Below, piece after piece: positions 35,058 through 44,210 of a stretch of DNA of 64,000 nucleotides. The DNA lies in assembly GCF_042648445.1 (NCBI RefSeq), contig NZ_JBHRYB010000013.1, positions 310,001 to 374,000 on the forward strand, written 5' to 3'. The position numbers were made by a program, and so were the translations under genes. The stretch is from Bacterioplanoides pacificum (GTDB lineage: Bacteria; Pseudomonadota; Gammaproteobacteria; Pseudomonadales; Oceanobacteraceae). Positions within the stretch are counted from its first letter, which is position 1. Every line of letters starts with the position of its first letter. Under the pieces are notes generated by a model. The model did not search any database. It saw nothing but the letters and a program-made list of their open reading frames with translations, and had not been told where the DNA came from.

Positions 35058-36416
35058 ATGTCTGAAGTAAACCGCACCGCCGAAACCGACTGGCAGGCCA
35101 GACGAATCGAGGCCACCGCGATCGACATCACCCCACACAGAGTCAAAACCGTCTCCGGCCGCTTCCGCAACTGGCGCCGGTTATCCACCTGGCCACTGTT
35201 ATTGTTCTTTTTTCTGACTCCCTGGCTGACCTGGGATGGCAATCCGGCCGTCCACTTCGACCTGGTGAAAAAAGAGTTTCACCTCTGGAGCTGGGTATTG
35301 TGGCCGGAAGATCTGACAGTGATCACAGGGTTATTAATCGGCAGTGCCTTCGCCCTGTTTTTTGTCTCCATGTACGCCGGGCGCCTTTGGTGTGGTTATG
35401 CCTGTCCACAAACCACCTGGACCTTCCTGTTTATCTGGCTGGAAGAGAAAATTGAAGGTTCGCGCAATCAGCGCCGCAAGCTGGACCAGGGCAAAGGATC
35501 ACGCAGCCAGCAACTGCGCCGGCTGGCCAAATTCCTGGTGTGGGCGGTATTAGCACTGGCAACCGCGGTGACCGCTCTGGCCTATTTTTACCCGCTGAAA
35601 GTCTGGGCAGCCGACGTGCTACAAGGCGATATTTCAGCCATGGCTATGGCCTGGGTGATCATCATTGGCGGCTTAACCTTTATTAATGCCGGTTGGCTGC
35701 GGGAGAAGTTCTGCACCGATGCCTGCCCTTATTCACGCTTTCAGTCAGTGATGTTTGATTCCTTCACCCGCACGGTACGTTACGACGAACAACGCGGTGA
35801 ACCTCGCGGCAAAGGCAATCCCAAAAACAGCCAGGGCGACTGCGTCGATTGCAATTTGTGTGTGCAGGTTTGCCCAACCAATATTGATATTCGTGATGGC
35901 CTGCAAATCGCATGTGTCGATTGCGGTGCCTGTGTCGACGCCTGCGACCAGGTGATGGATAAACTCGGCAAGGCCCGCGGCCTGATCACCTACGAACCGG
36001 AGCAACAACTCAGCTTTGCTCAGCGCTGGCGATTATGGGGTTATGGCATGGCAGCCACACTGGTGGCGGTGTTAACTATCAGCTCGGTGTTCAGCAGCGA
36101 AGACCTGACCGTCAGCGTACAGCGCGACCGCTTTTCCCTGTATGAACTGACCCCTCAGGACACCATCACCAACCGTTACGTATTAAATCTGCATAATCGC
36201 ACGACTGAAGAGCTGCAGGTGGATGTTATGGATGGAGAACAACGCCTGGCACGGCTGCAGATTGCCCCCGGCTCACGCGCCGGTCAAACCATCAACGTTG
36301 AACGCCAGCTGACCACCCCTTCCGGAAAAATCAATCTGACGCTGAAATACAATCAGCAGCAACAGTCAGTGGAAGTCAGTTACTCCAACCCCTACGCCAG
36401 CGTAGCAGCCAACTAA
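35058..36416 (+). CDS. ccoG: cytochrome c oxidase accessory protein CcoG (FixG/RdxA-like)
   Basis: 452 residues, inner-membrane ferredoxin-type protein. Seen: membrane helices around residues 38-58, 85-105, 155-178, 190-208 and 325-343; membrane-side Cys pairs in LWCGYACPQT and FCTDACPYSR; two 4Fe-4S clusters in CVDCNLCVQVCP and CVDCGACVDAC; and a C-terminal periplasmic Ig-like domain (about 345-445). Family members reduce copper during assembly of cbb3-type oxidase. Here ccoG stands alone, without ccoNOPQ or ccoIS, and sits behind its own sigma-54 promoter and activator. This may be a second copy specialised to some redox or copper condition (inference). Confidence 0.93.
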   Translation: MSEVNRTAETDWQARRIEATAIDITPHRVKTVSGRFRNWRRLSTWPLLLFFFLTPWLTWDGNPAVHFDLVKKEFHLWSWVLWPEDLTVITGLLIGSAFALFFVSMYAGRLWCGYACPQTTWTFLFIWLEEKIEGSRNQRRKLDQGKGSRSQQLRRLAKFLVWAVLALATAVTALAYFYPLKVWAADVLQGDISAMAMAWVIIIGGLTFINAGWLREKFCTDACPYSRFQSVMFDSFTRTVRYDEQRGEPRGKGNPKNSQGDCVDCNLCVQVCPTNIDIRDGLQIACVDCGACVDACDQVMDKLGKARGLITYEPEQQLSFAQRWRLWGYGMAATLVAVLTISSVFSSEDLTVSVQRDRFSLYELTPQDTITNRYVLNLHNRTTEELQVDVMDGEQRLARLQIAPGSRAGQTINVERQLTTPSGKINLTLKYNQQQQSVEVSYSNPYASVAAN

Positions 36417-36432
36417 CCGGCTCAGTGGCATT

Positions 36433-36467
36433 AAAAAACCCCGTTTTGCCAATACAAAACGGGGTTT
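36433..36467. terminator. bidirectional terminator between ccoG and the TRAP permease
   Basis: Perfect 12-bp stem AAACCCCGTTTT/AAAACGGGGTTT (36436-36447 with 36456-36467). The minus strand continues with a T run, so it mainly serves the TRAP permease gene; on the plus strand it follows ccoG by 19 bp with a weak T run. Confidence 0.88.
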
Positions 36468-36484
36468 GCTCTATCAAATAATCA

Positions 36485-38605
36485 TTATCCGCGGTAACCG
36501 ATCGCCAACGGCAGGAAAGCAACAACCATCAGTGCAATCCCCATGGTCACCAGTGGCAGCAGAATTTTTTCATTGCGATACCAGAAGTTGTGACCCTCCT
36601 GACGCGCCAGCGCCACCTCTTGCTCCCCCACAACCTGACGGGTTAACAGGTGGTTCAATGCCACTGGCGGGCTGAGATAGCCCAACTCAAAGGCCACCAG
36701 CGTCACCATCCAGAAGTGCACCGGATCAATGCCACTGTCATACGCGACCGAAGCGATCGTAGCGCTGACCAGAATAACAGCACCATACGGGTCCATCACC
36801 ATACCAATGACGACCAGGATAGCCACCAGCAACGCCATCGCCAGCCAGATGGATTCAAACGTAGTTGGTACCATCATCATCAATTCAGCACGCTCAACCA
36901 CACCACCAATACTGACCGACAGCCCCATCAGCATCAATAACGCACCAATATGACCGGTGGTTTCCGTGGTCGCTTCGCGCACCGTTTTTTCCAGCGAATC
37001 ACGGCCTTCCACCAGATCATGGAAGCCTTTTTCCACCCGCTCTTCGATATAATCGACGTTCATATTCTCACGTGCCAGAATGCCTTTTTCCTGCGTCGCA
37101 CGTTCGTAAATCAGAATGACCAGTAACAACACCGGCAGAATAATCGGCGCCGAAAATTCATCCAGATAAGCGTCCAGCAACCAGGCATAGGCCAGCAATG
37201 TGGCACCAATAATCAGCACATAAGGAAGCAGCGGTAACAGCGCCTGCTTAAATTCCGGCCAGGTATTATCATCCAGCTTTATTTTTAATGAACTCTGACT
37301 GGTCAGCATCGCCATAGCGGCAAACAATACCGTGGTCAGCAAAAAGACTTTTACCCCCCAGCCGAATAACTGGTCGGTCGTCACTTCGTTATTCAGTGCC
37401 GCGATAATCACCACCAGCAAACACGGACGCAATACCACCCCCAGGGATCCGGACATCGCGGTAGCCGCCAGCGCCAGCTGACGACGGGCACCGGCACGAC
37501 GTAACTCGGCATAAATCAGGCCGCCGACTGCGATCACAAAAATACCGGAAGCACCGGTGTAAGCCGTCGGAATCGCCGCCAGCGCCACGACCGCGACGGA
37601 TAATATTTCCGGCGGCAAACGGAACGGCCGGAATAAATTAAATACCGCCTGCGCCAGCTGAGTGCGCTTCAGCAACATGCCAATCCAGACGTACAAACCG
37701 ACATTCAGGAACAGCTGTGACAGTTCCATCATCTGGTTCAGATAAATACCAATACCAGCGCTGTGGCCCGAGGCGATAAAATACCCACCGGAAATAATAC
37801 ACATAGTGGCATACAAAGGGACCGCCAGCTGCGCCTTCAGAAAGTTACCGCCGGGCTTGGCGTCTTTCGGAATAAACAAAAACTGATACAGACTCAGTAA
37901 TAAAATAACCGCAAAACCAACAATCCAGAGGTGATGAAGAATACCGTGCTGAGTACTGACTTCGACGCCGGCCGAGTAGGCCACGTCGCGGAAGCTGAAT
38001 ACCGAATAAAACAGAATGGCAGAAGCAATTAACTGAGCACCGGCAGCGACCCGGTAATCCATCACCGTTTCCATCGGCCGTAAGGCAATATGATGGCGAC
38101 GGAACACAGCCGTTAAACCACAAATTAATACCAGCACCGCCAGCATAATACGCTGAGCACTGAGTCCTATTTCACCAAAACGAGCAACTCCCAATTCAAT
38201 AGCGCGGAAAACTTCCACCCCTGGGGTGATGCGTTCCAGCGTCTGCTGATATTGCTGGTGCTTTTGTTCACATTGTTGTTGAGCGGCCAGCAGCGACTGA
38301 CGCATGGCATCTTCATCAACCGGCTCGGCATCGAATAAATCCCACTCATCTGCTTCAGCGCTGGCCTCTGCAACCAGCTGAGCTAAACGGGCGTCAATAT
38401 TCATATTCAGGTTACAGGCCGGTTCAACCGGATCACTCCTGAGCATAAAATAACCATCCCAGGTGCCTTCGCCTACCTGCAACAACTGCGCATGAATCGC
38501 ATGACTGGTATTAAGAATGACAACAAATACCAGCACCAGAAATGCCGGTAACGCGGCGAGCCATTCATAGGCACTGCGATTGCCTAAACGGATAGCCTGC
38601 TCCAT
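36485..38605 (-). CDS. TRAP-type transporter permease, fused small and large subunits
   Basis: 706 residues. The DctM-like large permease occupies about 275-700 (SLLKRTQLAQAVFNLF, PTAYTGASGIFVIAVGG, ATAMSGSLGVVLRPC, MVMDPYGAVI, ELGYLSPPVALN). Ahead of it are four or five helices corresponding to the DctQ small subunit, and between the first helix (about 18-38) and the next lies a roughly 120-residue hydrophilic, Gln/Glu-rich segment with CNLNMNIDARL and two further Cys. That periplasmic insert is unusual. It follows the binding-protein gene by 69 bp. Substrate unknown; TRAP systems use ion gradients to import organic acids and similar solutes. Confidence 0.88.
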   Translation of the reverse strand: MEQAIRLGNRSAYEWLAALPAFLVLVFVVILNTSHAIHAQLLQVGEGTWDGYFMLRSDPVEPACNLNMNIDARLAQLVAEASAEADEWDLFDAEPVDEDAMRQSLLAAQQQCEQKHQQYQQTLERITPGVEVFRAIELGVARFGEIGLSAQRIMLAVLVLICGLTAVFRRHHIALRPMETVMDYRVAAGAQLIASAILFYSVFSFRDVAYSAGVEVSTQHGILHHLWIVGFAVILLLSLYQFLFIPKDAKPGGNFLKAQLAVPLYATMCIISGGYFIASGHSAGIGIYLNQMMELSQLFLNVGLYVWIGMLLKRTQLAQAVFNLFRPFRLPPEILSVAVVALAAIPTAYTGASGIFVIAVGGLIYAELRRAGARRQLALAATAMSGSLGVVLRPCLLVVIIAALNNEVTTDQLFGWGVKVFLLTTVLFAAMAMLTSQSSLKIKLDDNTWPEFKQALLPLLPYVLIIGATLLAYAWLLDAYLDEFSAPIILPVLLLVILIYERATQEKGILARENMNVDYIEERVEKGFHDLVEGRDSLEKTVREATTETTGHIGALLMLMGLSVSIGGVVERAELMMMVPTTFESIWLAMALLVAILVVIGMVMDPYGAVILVSATIASVAYDSGIDPVHFWMVTLVAFELGYLSPPVALNHLLTRQVVGEQEVALARQEGHNFWYRNEKILLPLVTMGIALMVVAFLPLAIGYRG

Positions 38606-38622
38606 AGTGTGAGCCCTCTGTT

Positions 38623-38642
38623 GAGGCTGTAAACACAGCCTC
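38623..38642 (-). other. intercistronic stem-loop
   Basis: Perfect 8-bp stem GAGGCTGT/ACAGCCTC with a 4-nt loop between the binding-protein stop and the permease start. No T run follows, so it is more likely an mRNA-stabilising or attenuating hairpin that lets binding protein exceed permease. Confidence 0.5.
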
Positions 38643-38674
38643 TTTAATTATTATTTTGGCAGCGAAAAGATCGC

Positions 38675-39679
38675 TTATTCCAGCTTTTCAACACATTCCG
38701 CGTGAGTCGGATTTTCCCGACAACGCAGCTTGCGTAATATGGTTAACATGGTCGGGTGGTAGACCCCTTCTTCGCGCAGTGCCAGACGCACATCACGCAA
38801 CATCAGATTGTATTTTTCAACGTCGGCCGGATCCAGCTCGACCCAGTATTTTTGAGGAATGTCTTTGGTATCACGCTGAATAAACTCAGCGACTTTATCA
38901 TACGCCGCCGCGATGGTTTTCCGTGACTGGTTGCCAAACTGATCGTCGAAACGATCTTTGTGCACCACCAGCTGAAAATCCAGATACGCCAGATTAAAAC
39001 GGATCACACCACCGTCTTCGCCCATACCTTTGTAAAGTTCCAGTGGCTTATAAGCCAGCGCCGGAGCGTAAGCAACGTCAACACTGCCGTTATTAAATTT
39101 ACCGGAAAAGTTGGCCGAATTTGACGGCACAATAGAACCGCCAACATGACGCACCAGACGTTTAGAAGGCTCGTCGTAATCAATTGTAGCAATCCGCTTA
39201 CCCGACATTTCTTCAACTGAATCCACGCTGCGGTCACGCAGGAATAAATAAATGGGGCCGGCTGGCATAATGCCCGCTACTTCATAATTGCCTTCCACCA
39301 TATATTTAGCGGCTTTCGGAGAGGCCAGCATATGCACCAGATTGCGCATCACCGACTCCGATGGAATTGCACCAATGGCTTCAACCGTAGAAGCAAATTT
39401 ATTAAACGGTCGCGCCCGAGCGCCGGTTAATAATACAGCGTCACATTGATGCGCCTTAAAGTCATCGGTGGCGATTTTTTCATCCGTGTAAGGCCGCAGG
39501 TGAAAGTCATACCCCCATTCCAGCGCCTTAGTGGCGTAGTCTTTGGCGGTACTAAACAGCGAGCCATTCGCTCCCAGCGGATCGAATACACAGAAGGTAC
39601 GTTTTTCCAGTGGCTTGGCCGATACCACCACACTGCCCAGCAACCCCAGCAGGCCGAGGGTTAACATCATCGCTTTCAT
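38675..39679 (-). CDS. TRAP-like periplasmic solute-binding protein
   Basis: 334 residues; signal peptide about 1-21 (ends VSA). The mature protein has two-lobe binding-protein features: FCVFDPLGANGSLFSTAKDY near the N-terminus, GPIYLFLRDRSVDSVEEMSGKRIATIDYDE (hinge region) and a Cys pair near the C-terminus (RCRENPTHAEC). It differs from classical DctP and looks like the DUF6091-type putative solute-binding family; that name is from memory. Lies 3 bp after the TatT-like lipoprotein and upstream of the fused permease, which fixes its role. Ligand unknown. Confidence 0.85.
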   Translation of the reverse strand: MKAMMLTLGLLGLLGSVVVSAKPLEKRTFCVFDPLGANGSLFSTAKDYATKALEWGYDFHLRPYTDEKIATDDFKAHQCDAVLLTGARARPFNKFASTVEAIGAIPSESVMRNLVHMLASPKAAKYMVEGNYEVAGIMPAGPIYLFLRDRSVDSVEEMSGKRIATIDYDEPSKRLVRHVGGSIVPSNSANFSGKFNNGSVDVAYAPALAYKPLELYKGMGEDGGVIRFNLAYLDFQLVVHKDRFDDQFGNQSRKTIAAAYDKVAEFIQRDTKDIPQKYWVELDPADVEKYNLMLRDVRLALREEGVYHPTMLTILRKLRCRENPTHAECVEKLE

Positions 39680-39682
39680 GGC

Positions 39683-40696
39683 TTATTCCCCCAGCAGATC
39701 ATCGATATCGAACGACGGCACCGCTTTCGGAGCATCATCCCAGAAGGTTCCTAAGCCACCCACCGGCGTACGGGAGCCGGTTGCTTCCGTCCATAACCGG
39801 TCAGACACCGCCAGGATCTGACGATGCGCCATGATATCCATCATTTTAAAACGCGGATTGCTCGGCGTGTTTTTCAGCGACGTCGCATGACGGCGAATAG
39901 CATCGCGTAATTGCTGCTGGTTACCGGAACCATCGGCCACGGTGATTTCCACGGCGTGGGCCAGGCGCACCCCCGATGCAGAGGCAATCCGGCTGGCTTC
40001 ATGCATCTGTTGCCACGGGCTGTTGCCCTCTTTGGCACTGCCATCCGGCAACATAATACCCACGGCAGACGATACCGCCTGAGGCACACCCCACCAGCGC
40101 TGATTATCGACACACTGAATACCACGGGTCGCTTTCATGGCGATGTCTTTCGGCACCCCCACTTCTCCCTGGGCGCGAACATCATTCATCACCGACTGTA
40201 CCCCGGCCAGAATCCCCAACACCCAGAACAATTCTTCATCATCACTCATATCCGGACATTCCTGACCGGGTTCACCAAACTCCGCCACCATATGACGGTA
40301 GGCGTTGTACTGGCGACTGGCAGCCAGAGCAAAAGCACGCTTTTCGCGGATACGTGCATCTTTCGCTTCAGCGATGTTCTGCGACTTAAACGCGCGCAGA
40401 TACGCCAGTGCTTCCTGCTGTGCGCGATCTTCGGCACAGGCACCCGCCATCATATACATAGAAACGGCCTGACGATCCGGCGTGTAAGCCACTTCCGTAA
40501 ACGACAATAACGCACCGGTCATACCTTCGGTCATGGCGCAGGCCATACCCACATCATCGCCTCTCATGGTGTAAGGAATGGCGTAATCTTCGGTGAAATC
40601 GTAAGCAAACCAACCAGTGGTTTTGTAGATCATGCTGCAGCCAGACATGGAAATCAGTGCCACAGACAGTAGCGCTATGCGTGTCAGAATCGACAT
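39683..40696 (-). CDS. lipoprotein, probable TatT-like component of the TRAP system
   Basis: 337 residues with lipobox SMSGC (lipid Cys at 20; Ser at +2 suggests outer-membrane sorting). The mature protein is strongly helical, with several ALA-rich helical hairpins (AQQEALAYLRAFKSQNIAEA, RAFALAASRQYNAYRHMVAE) and three further Cys, consistent with the TPR-like T component that associates with some TRAP binding proteins (TPAT systems). First gene of the three-gene transporter operon. The TatT assignment rests on context and helical character, not on a recognised motif. Confidence 0.7.
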   Translation of the reverse strand: MSILTRIALLSVALISMSGCSMIYKTTGWFAYDFTEDYAIPYTMRGDDVGMACAMTEGMTGALLSFTEVAYTPDRQAVSMYMMAGACAEDRAQQEALAYLRAFKSQNIAEAKDARIREKRAFALAASRQYNAYRHMVAEFGEPGQECPDMSDDEELFWVLGILAGVQSVMNDVRAQGEVGVPKDIAMKATRGIQCVDNQRWWGVPQAVSSAVGIMLPDGSAKEGNSPWQQMHEASRIASASGVRLAHAVEITVADGSGNQQQLRDAIRRHATSLKNTPSNPRFKMMDIMAHRQILAVSDRLWTEATGSRTPVGGLGTFWDDAPKAVPSFDIDDLLGE

Positions 40697-40903
40697 GGAG
40701 CCCCCAGATTTTGAGATGTATTTGTTGTTATTCTGTCGGGAATCAGTTCATTCCCGGCCAGCCGTGCAAGCACTGGCCTTTAGCGGTAAATTGTACCCTG
40801 AGTCGCCGCTGGCTGGTTGACTCTGTTGCCTGTAATGGTTGGCAATAAGGTCAATCAGGGCCACGAGACTAGGACCAAAACCGCCGGATAAAAAGGTGAT
40901 TAC

Positions 40904-41800
40904 GTGCCAAAGCAGTACCCGGAACGCCCACAACCACAAGCTTCAGATGACCCGCAGACAGACCTGACAAGCCTGATTCAGCAGCATTTCCGTGAGGCCG
41001 AACAAGCCATCGAGCCGGTTTACCAGCGCTATTTTGCCAGCCCCACAGCGGTGTTTTCCCGTCACTGGCGCCACAAACGTGATATTCCGGCTGACTTATT
41101 AGCACTCCCCCGCTCCTTACTCAACAGCGGCCGTCGCCTGTTACGCCAGGACAACAGCGACAACCCCCTTCGACAAAGCGGTAAGCAGCAGGAGCTGCGC
41201 CGTATTATCAATGACGAACTGCTCGACCTGCCGGGCCTGGAACAAAAAATAGAAAACCAGGTCAATCAGGCCATTGAGAGTTACCAACAACAACTGACTG
41301 GCCAGGCAGAACTCAGCCAGCAGCAACGGCTGGAATTCGAGCGCTATGTTGACCATCAGCTGAATCGTCTGCACCTGACCCACGAAGGGCTGCGCGAAGG
41401 CTTATTAGCCTTCACGCTAATGATTACCGGCCGCGCGCTGGGTGACAAAGCGGTGTTATCCAGCGCCGCCAGCGTCGGTGGTACCCTGGCTACCTCGGCA
41501 TATCTGAGCCAGCAGGGCTGGCTGGCGGCATTATGGGCTGGCTGGATGGGAGTCCCCGGCTGGGTGACCCTGGCTGGCGCCAGTGCCGGGGTGGTCGCCG
41601 CATTGTTGATCTCACCACTCCTGGCTCCCGGACTGGAATGGGGTATGAACCGTTTTCGCGCCCGACGGTTGTTGCAACAAACCGTGGCCGACGCCGAGCA
41701 ACAGCTGCTAAAAAAAGACGGCCTATTAGCCGCCAGCCGACTGGGCGTTTACCTGCAGATTCTGCCGGATATCGCCCAGTTTTTACAACGTATGCGCTGA
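40904..41800 (+). CDS. hypothetical membrane-associated protein
   Basis: 298 residues, GTG start with AAAAGGTGAT five bases upstream. The N-terminal two-thirds is hydrophilic, Gln/Glu-rich and helical, with a likely coiled coil (about 90-165, QELRRIINDELLDLPGLEQK). A hydrophobic region (about 195-250) holds two to three helices rich in Gly/Ala (GVPGWVTLAGASAGVVAALL), then a short helical tail. No family recognised. It is the only plus-strand gene between the TRAP operon and MTIP-nagZ, and converges on MTIP with 7 bp between stops. Confidence 0.72.
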   Translation: MPKQYPERPQPQASDDPQTDLTSLIQQHFREAEQAIEPVYQRYFASPTAVFSRHWRHKRDIPADLLALPRSLLNSGRRLLRQDNSDNPLRQSGKQQELRRIINDELLDLPGLEQKIENQVNQAIESYQQQLTGQAELSQQQRLEFERYVDHQLNRLHLTHEGLREGLLAFTLMITGRALGDKAVLSSAASVGGTLATSAYLSQQGWLAALWAGWMGVPGWVTLAGASAGVVAALLISPLLAPGLEWGMNRFRARRLLQQTVADAEQQLLKKDGLLAASRLGVYLQILPDIAQFLQRMR

Positions 41801-41807
41801 CGCCGCC

Positions 41808-42554
41808 TTACCAGCGGCTCAGGGTGGCCGCCAGCAACTGACGCACCTGCTCCATACCACCGGCGAGTACGGCGCGGATTTCGTCCATGGTTATTTCACC
41901 ATCGCTTTTCCCCGCCGCCGGATTCACCACCAGACACACACTGGCGTACGGTATAGCCAGCTCCCGCGCCAGCACAGCTTCCGGCATGCCAGTCATACCC
42001 ACCAGATCACAACCGTCGTTTTCCAGCCGGCGGATTTCTGCGACGGTTTCCAATCGTGGCCCTTGAGTAGCACCATACACGCCAAAGTCGCACACCGATA
42101 ATTCACACTGATTGGCCGCCGCCAGCAGCCGGGTACGCAATGCCGCATCATAAGGATGGCTGAAATCAATGTGGTCCAGCGCTTTAAACTTGCCATCAAA
42201 GAAGGTGCTTTCACGCCCCCAGGTGTAGTCCACCAGCTGATCCGGGATCACGATTCTGCCTGACCCCATATCGGCATGAATACCCCCCACCGCATTAACC
42301 GCAATAATGGCACTAACCCCCAGCTGTTGCAGCGCCAGAAGGTTCGCGCGGTAATTAATGTGATGCGGTGGCAGCGAATGTGGGTGGCCATGACGAGCCA
42401 GAAATACAATTTCCTGCCCCTGCCAGGTGCCTTCACACACCTGGCCAGAAGTTTCTCCCAGCGGCGTGGCAATAACGCCTTGTTGCCGGATGTCAGGACC
42501 ACTCAGTTGCGTCAGCCCGGTACCACCAATAATGGCTATTTTCTCTGTCATCAT
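41808..42554 (-). CDS. S-methyl-5'-thioinosine / 5'-methylthioadenosine phosphorylase
   Basis: 248 residues, cytoplasmic purine-nucleoside phosphorylase fold, MTAP family. Seen: IIGGTGL phosphate loop, RHGHPHSLPPHHINYRAN, and the substrate-side MTGMPEAVLARELAIPYAS. Synteny with nagZ-psrA-lexA-sulA favours the thioinosine-specific enzyme (MTIP) described from Pseudomonas PA3004, which salvages methylthioadenosine after deamination. Its ATG overlaps the nagZ stop by 4 bp. MTAP versus MTIP specificity cannot be settled by eye. Confidence 0.9.
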   Translation of the reverse strand: MMTEKIAIIGGTGLTQLSGPDIRQQGVIATPLGETSGQVCEGTWQGQEIVFLARHGHPHSLPPHHINYRANLLALQQLGVSAIIAVNAVGGIHADMGSGRIVIPDQLVDYTWGRESTFFDGKFKALDHIDFSHPYDAALRTRLLAAANQCELSVCDFGVYGATQGPRLETVAEIRRLENDGCDLVGMTGMPEAVLARELAIPYASVCLVVNPAAGKSDGEITMDEIRAVLAGGMEQVRQLLAATLSRW

Positions 42555-43600
42555 ATGTTCGTCAGTAAATGAATCTGCTGCTGCAGCTGACGCCGGCGTT
42601 GCGGACTGGCAGTCGCTGGCCGCGGCGGAATCAGGCTACTCAGGTTAAGGGGTTGTAAATCCGGTTGTTGCCGGCGTGCTTCGGCAACGGTGTCGACCAC
42701 CTGCTGTGCCGCACAACGATCGTTACAAGCTAATAAGGCATTACAACCGGCAGCAATGGCCTGGCGACTGCGCTGGCGGTAGTCACCCGCAGCGGCGGCA
42801 CCCGCCATCGACAGATCGTCACTGAAGATCACCCCCTGAAAGCCCAGCTCATGGCGCAGCTTCTGCTGCAACCAGGCAAACGAAAACCCCGCGGTATGAT
42901 TGGCATCCAGTGCCGGATACACCACATGAGCAGGCATAATGCCCTGTAACTGACCGCGTCGGATCAGCTCACGGAACGGTCGGATATCATACTCCAGCTC
43001 AGTCAGCGGCCGTTCATCCGTAGGTAATTCCAGATGAGAATCAGCCACCACCGCACCATGACCGGGGAAATGTTTACCAACAGCACACATACCCAGCGAC
43101 TGCATCCCTGCAACAAAGGCGGACGCCAGCGCAATCACCCCGTCAGCATCATGAGCAAACGCCCGATCACCAATCACCCGGGAGCAGTCCCGTTCGATAT
43201 CCAGCACCGGCGCAAAACTCAGATGCACGCCACAATCGAGCAGTTCCTGCGCCATCAGCCAGCCCAGCTCACGCGCCAGCTCCAGCGCCTGTTGTTGCTG
43301 CTGGCGCCAGACCGGCTCCAGCGTCAGCATCGCCGGCAAGCGGCTGAAACCATCACGGAAGCGCTGTACCCGGCCGCCCTCCTGATCAACACAGATCAGT
43401 AATTCCGGACGCAGCGCCGTTATTTCCGCAGTCAGCTGCTGCAGTTGTTGTGGCGACTGATAGTTACGGGTAAATAAGATCAGCCCGGCTATTTCGGGCT
43501 GTTGCAAAAAGTCACGATCAGCGGCGCTCAGCTGCAGACCATCAAGATCGGCAATCACCCCCAGCTGACGGGTGAAGTTGGTTGTTACAGATTTTTGCAT
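42551..43600 (-). CDS. nagZ: beta-N-acetylhexosaminidase
   Basis: 349 residues, glycoside hydrolase family 3, cytoplasmic. It removes N-acetylglucosamine from recycled peptidoglycan muropeptides and so feeds the signal that induces AmpC-type beta-lactamases. Seen: ICVDQEGGRVQRF, the KHFPGHG loop carrying the general acid/base His, and nucleophile region FSDDLSMAGA. No signal peptide. It overlaps MTIP downstream (4 bp) and the L,D-transpeptidase gene upstream (16 bp), so the three are one transcription unit. Confidence 0.95.
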   Translation of the reverse strand: MQKSVTTNFTRQLGVIADLDGLQLSAADRDFLQQPEIAGLILFTRNYQSPQQLQQLTAEITALRPELLICVDQEGGRVQRFRDGFSRLPAMLTLEPVWRQQQQQALELARELGWLMAQELLDCGVHLSFAPVLDIERDCSRVIGDRAFAHDADGVIALASAFVAGMQSLGMCAVGKHFPGHGAVVADSHLELPTDERPLTELEYDIRPFRELIRRGQLQGIMPAHVVYPALDANHTAGFSFAWLQQKLRHELGFQGVIFSDDLSMAGAAAAGDYRQRSRQAIAAGCNALLACNDRCAAQQVVDTVAEARRQQPDLQPLNLSSLIPPRPATASPQRRRQLQQQIHLLTNI

Positions 43601-44100
43601 GGAATTCTCGAAAAACTGTGCGCCTGAATCCAGACCTGTGTGTCGCTGTTAACCAGTTCAAACAACTCCAGCAGGTCACGGTTACGCATACGGATACAGC
43701 CATGGGAGAGCGGCTGCCCCATCGGTTCAGAATCGGGGGTGCCATGGATATAAATATAACGCCGCATACTATCAACAGAACCCATGCGGTTACGGCCGAC
43801 TTCCAGCCCCTGTAACCAGAGGATACGGGTCAGAATCCAGTCCCGCCGGGGGTACTGCAACGCCAACTGAGGGGAATAAATTTCACCACTGGCACGACGA
43901 CCAACAAACACCGTATTCTCCGGCTGGCCAGCACCAATCCGGGCCACAATACGATGCCAGCCACGCGGCGTCTGGCCAGAGCCAGACTGCTCACCAACAC
44001 CGGCCGCGGCGGTAGAAACTGAATAGAGATGGCAGATACCTGCCGCAGAAATCCTTAATGCCTGATCAGCAACAGAAACTTCGATCAGATTGTCCGTCAT
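43585..44100 (-). CDS. L,D-transpeptidase (YkuD-type) without signal peptide
   Basis: 171 residues from the ATG at 44100; an upstream TTG adds four residues. The YkuD catalytic motif reads IHGTPDSEPMGQPLSHGCIR, with His, Ser-His-Gly-Cys and Arg all present, so the enzyme should be active. Typical family members cross-link peptidoglycan or attach lipoproteins in the periplasm and have a signal peptide or anchor; none is visible here. Overlap with nagZ suggests a recycling-linked or otherwise cytoplasmic role, or a missed export route. No good Shine-Dalgarno was found. Confidence 0.85.
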   Translation of the reverse strand: MTDNLIEVSVADQALRISAAGICHLYSVSTAAAGVGEQSGSGQTPRGWHRIVARIGAGQPENTVFVGRRASGEIYSPQLALQYPRRDWILTRILWLQGLEVGRNRMGSVDSMRRYIYIHGTPDSEPMGQPLSHGCIRMRNRDLLELFELVNSDTQVWIQAHSFSRIPCKNL

Positions 44101-44210
44101 GAAATGTGCCAAATACGACTGAAATATAACAGCGCAGCTTATCAGAAGCGCAGAATTAAGCGACCTCCGAAACGGCTTTTTGTCGCCTCAGGACACTCAG
44201 AGCACGTACT

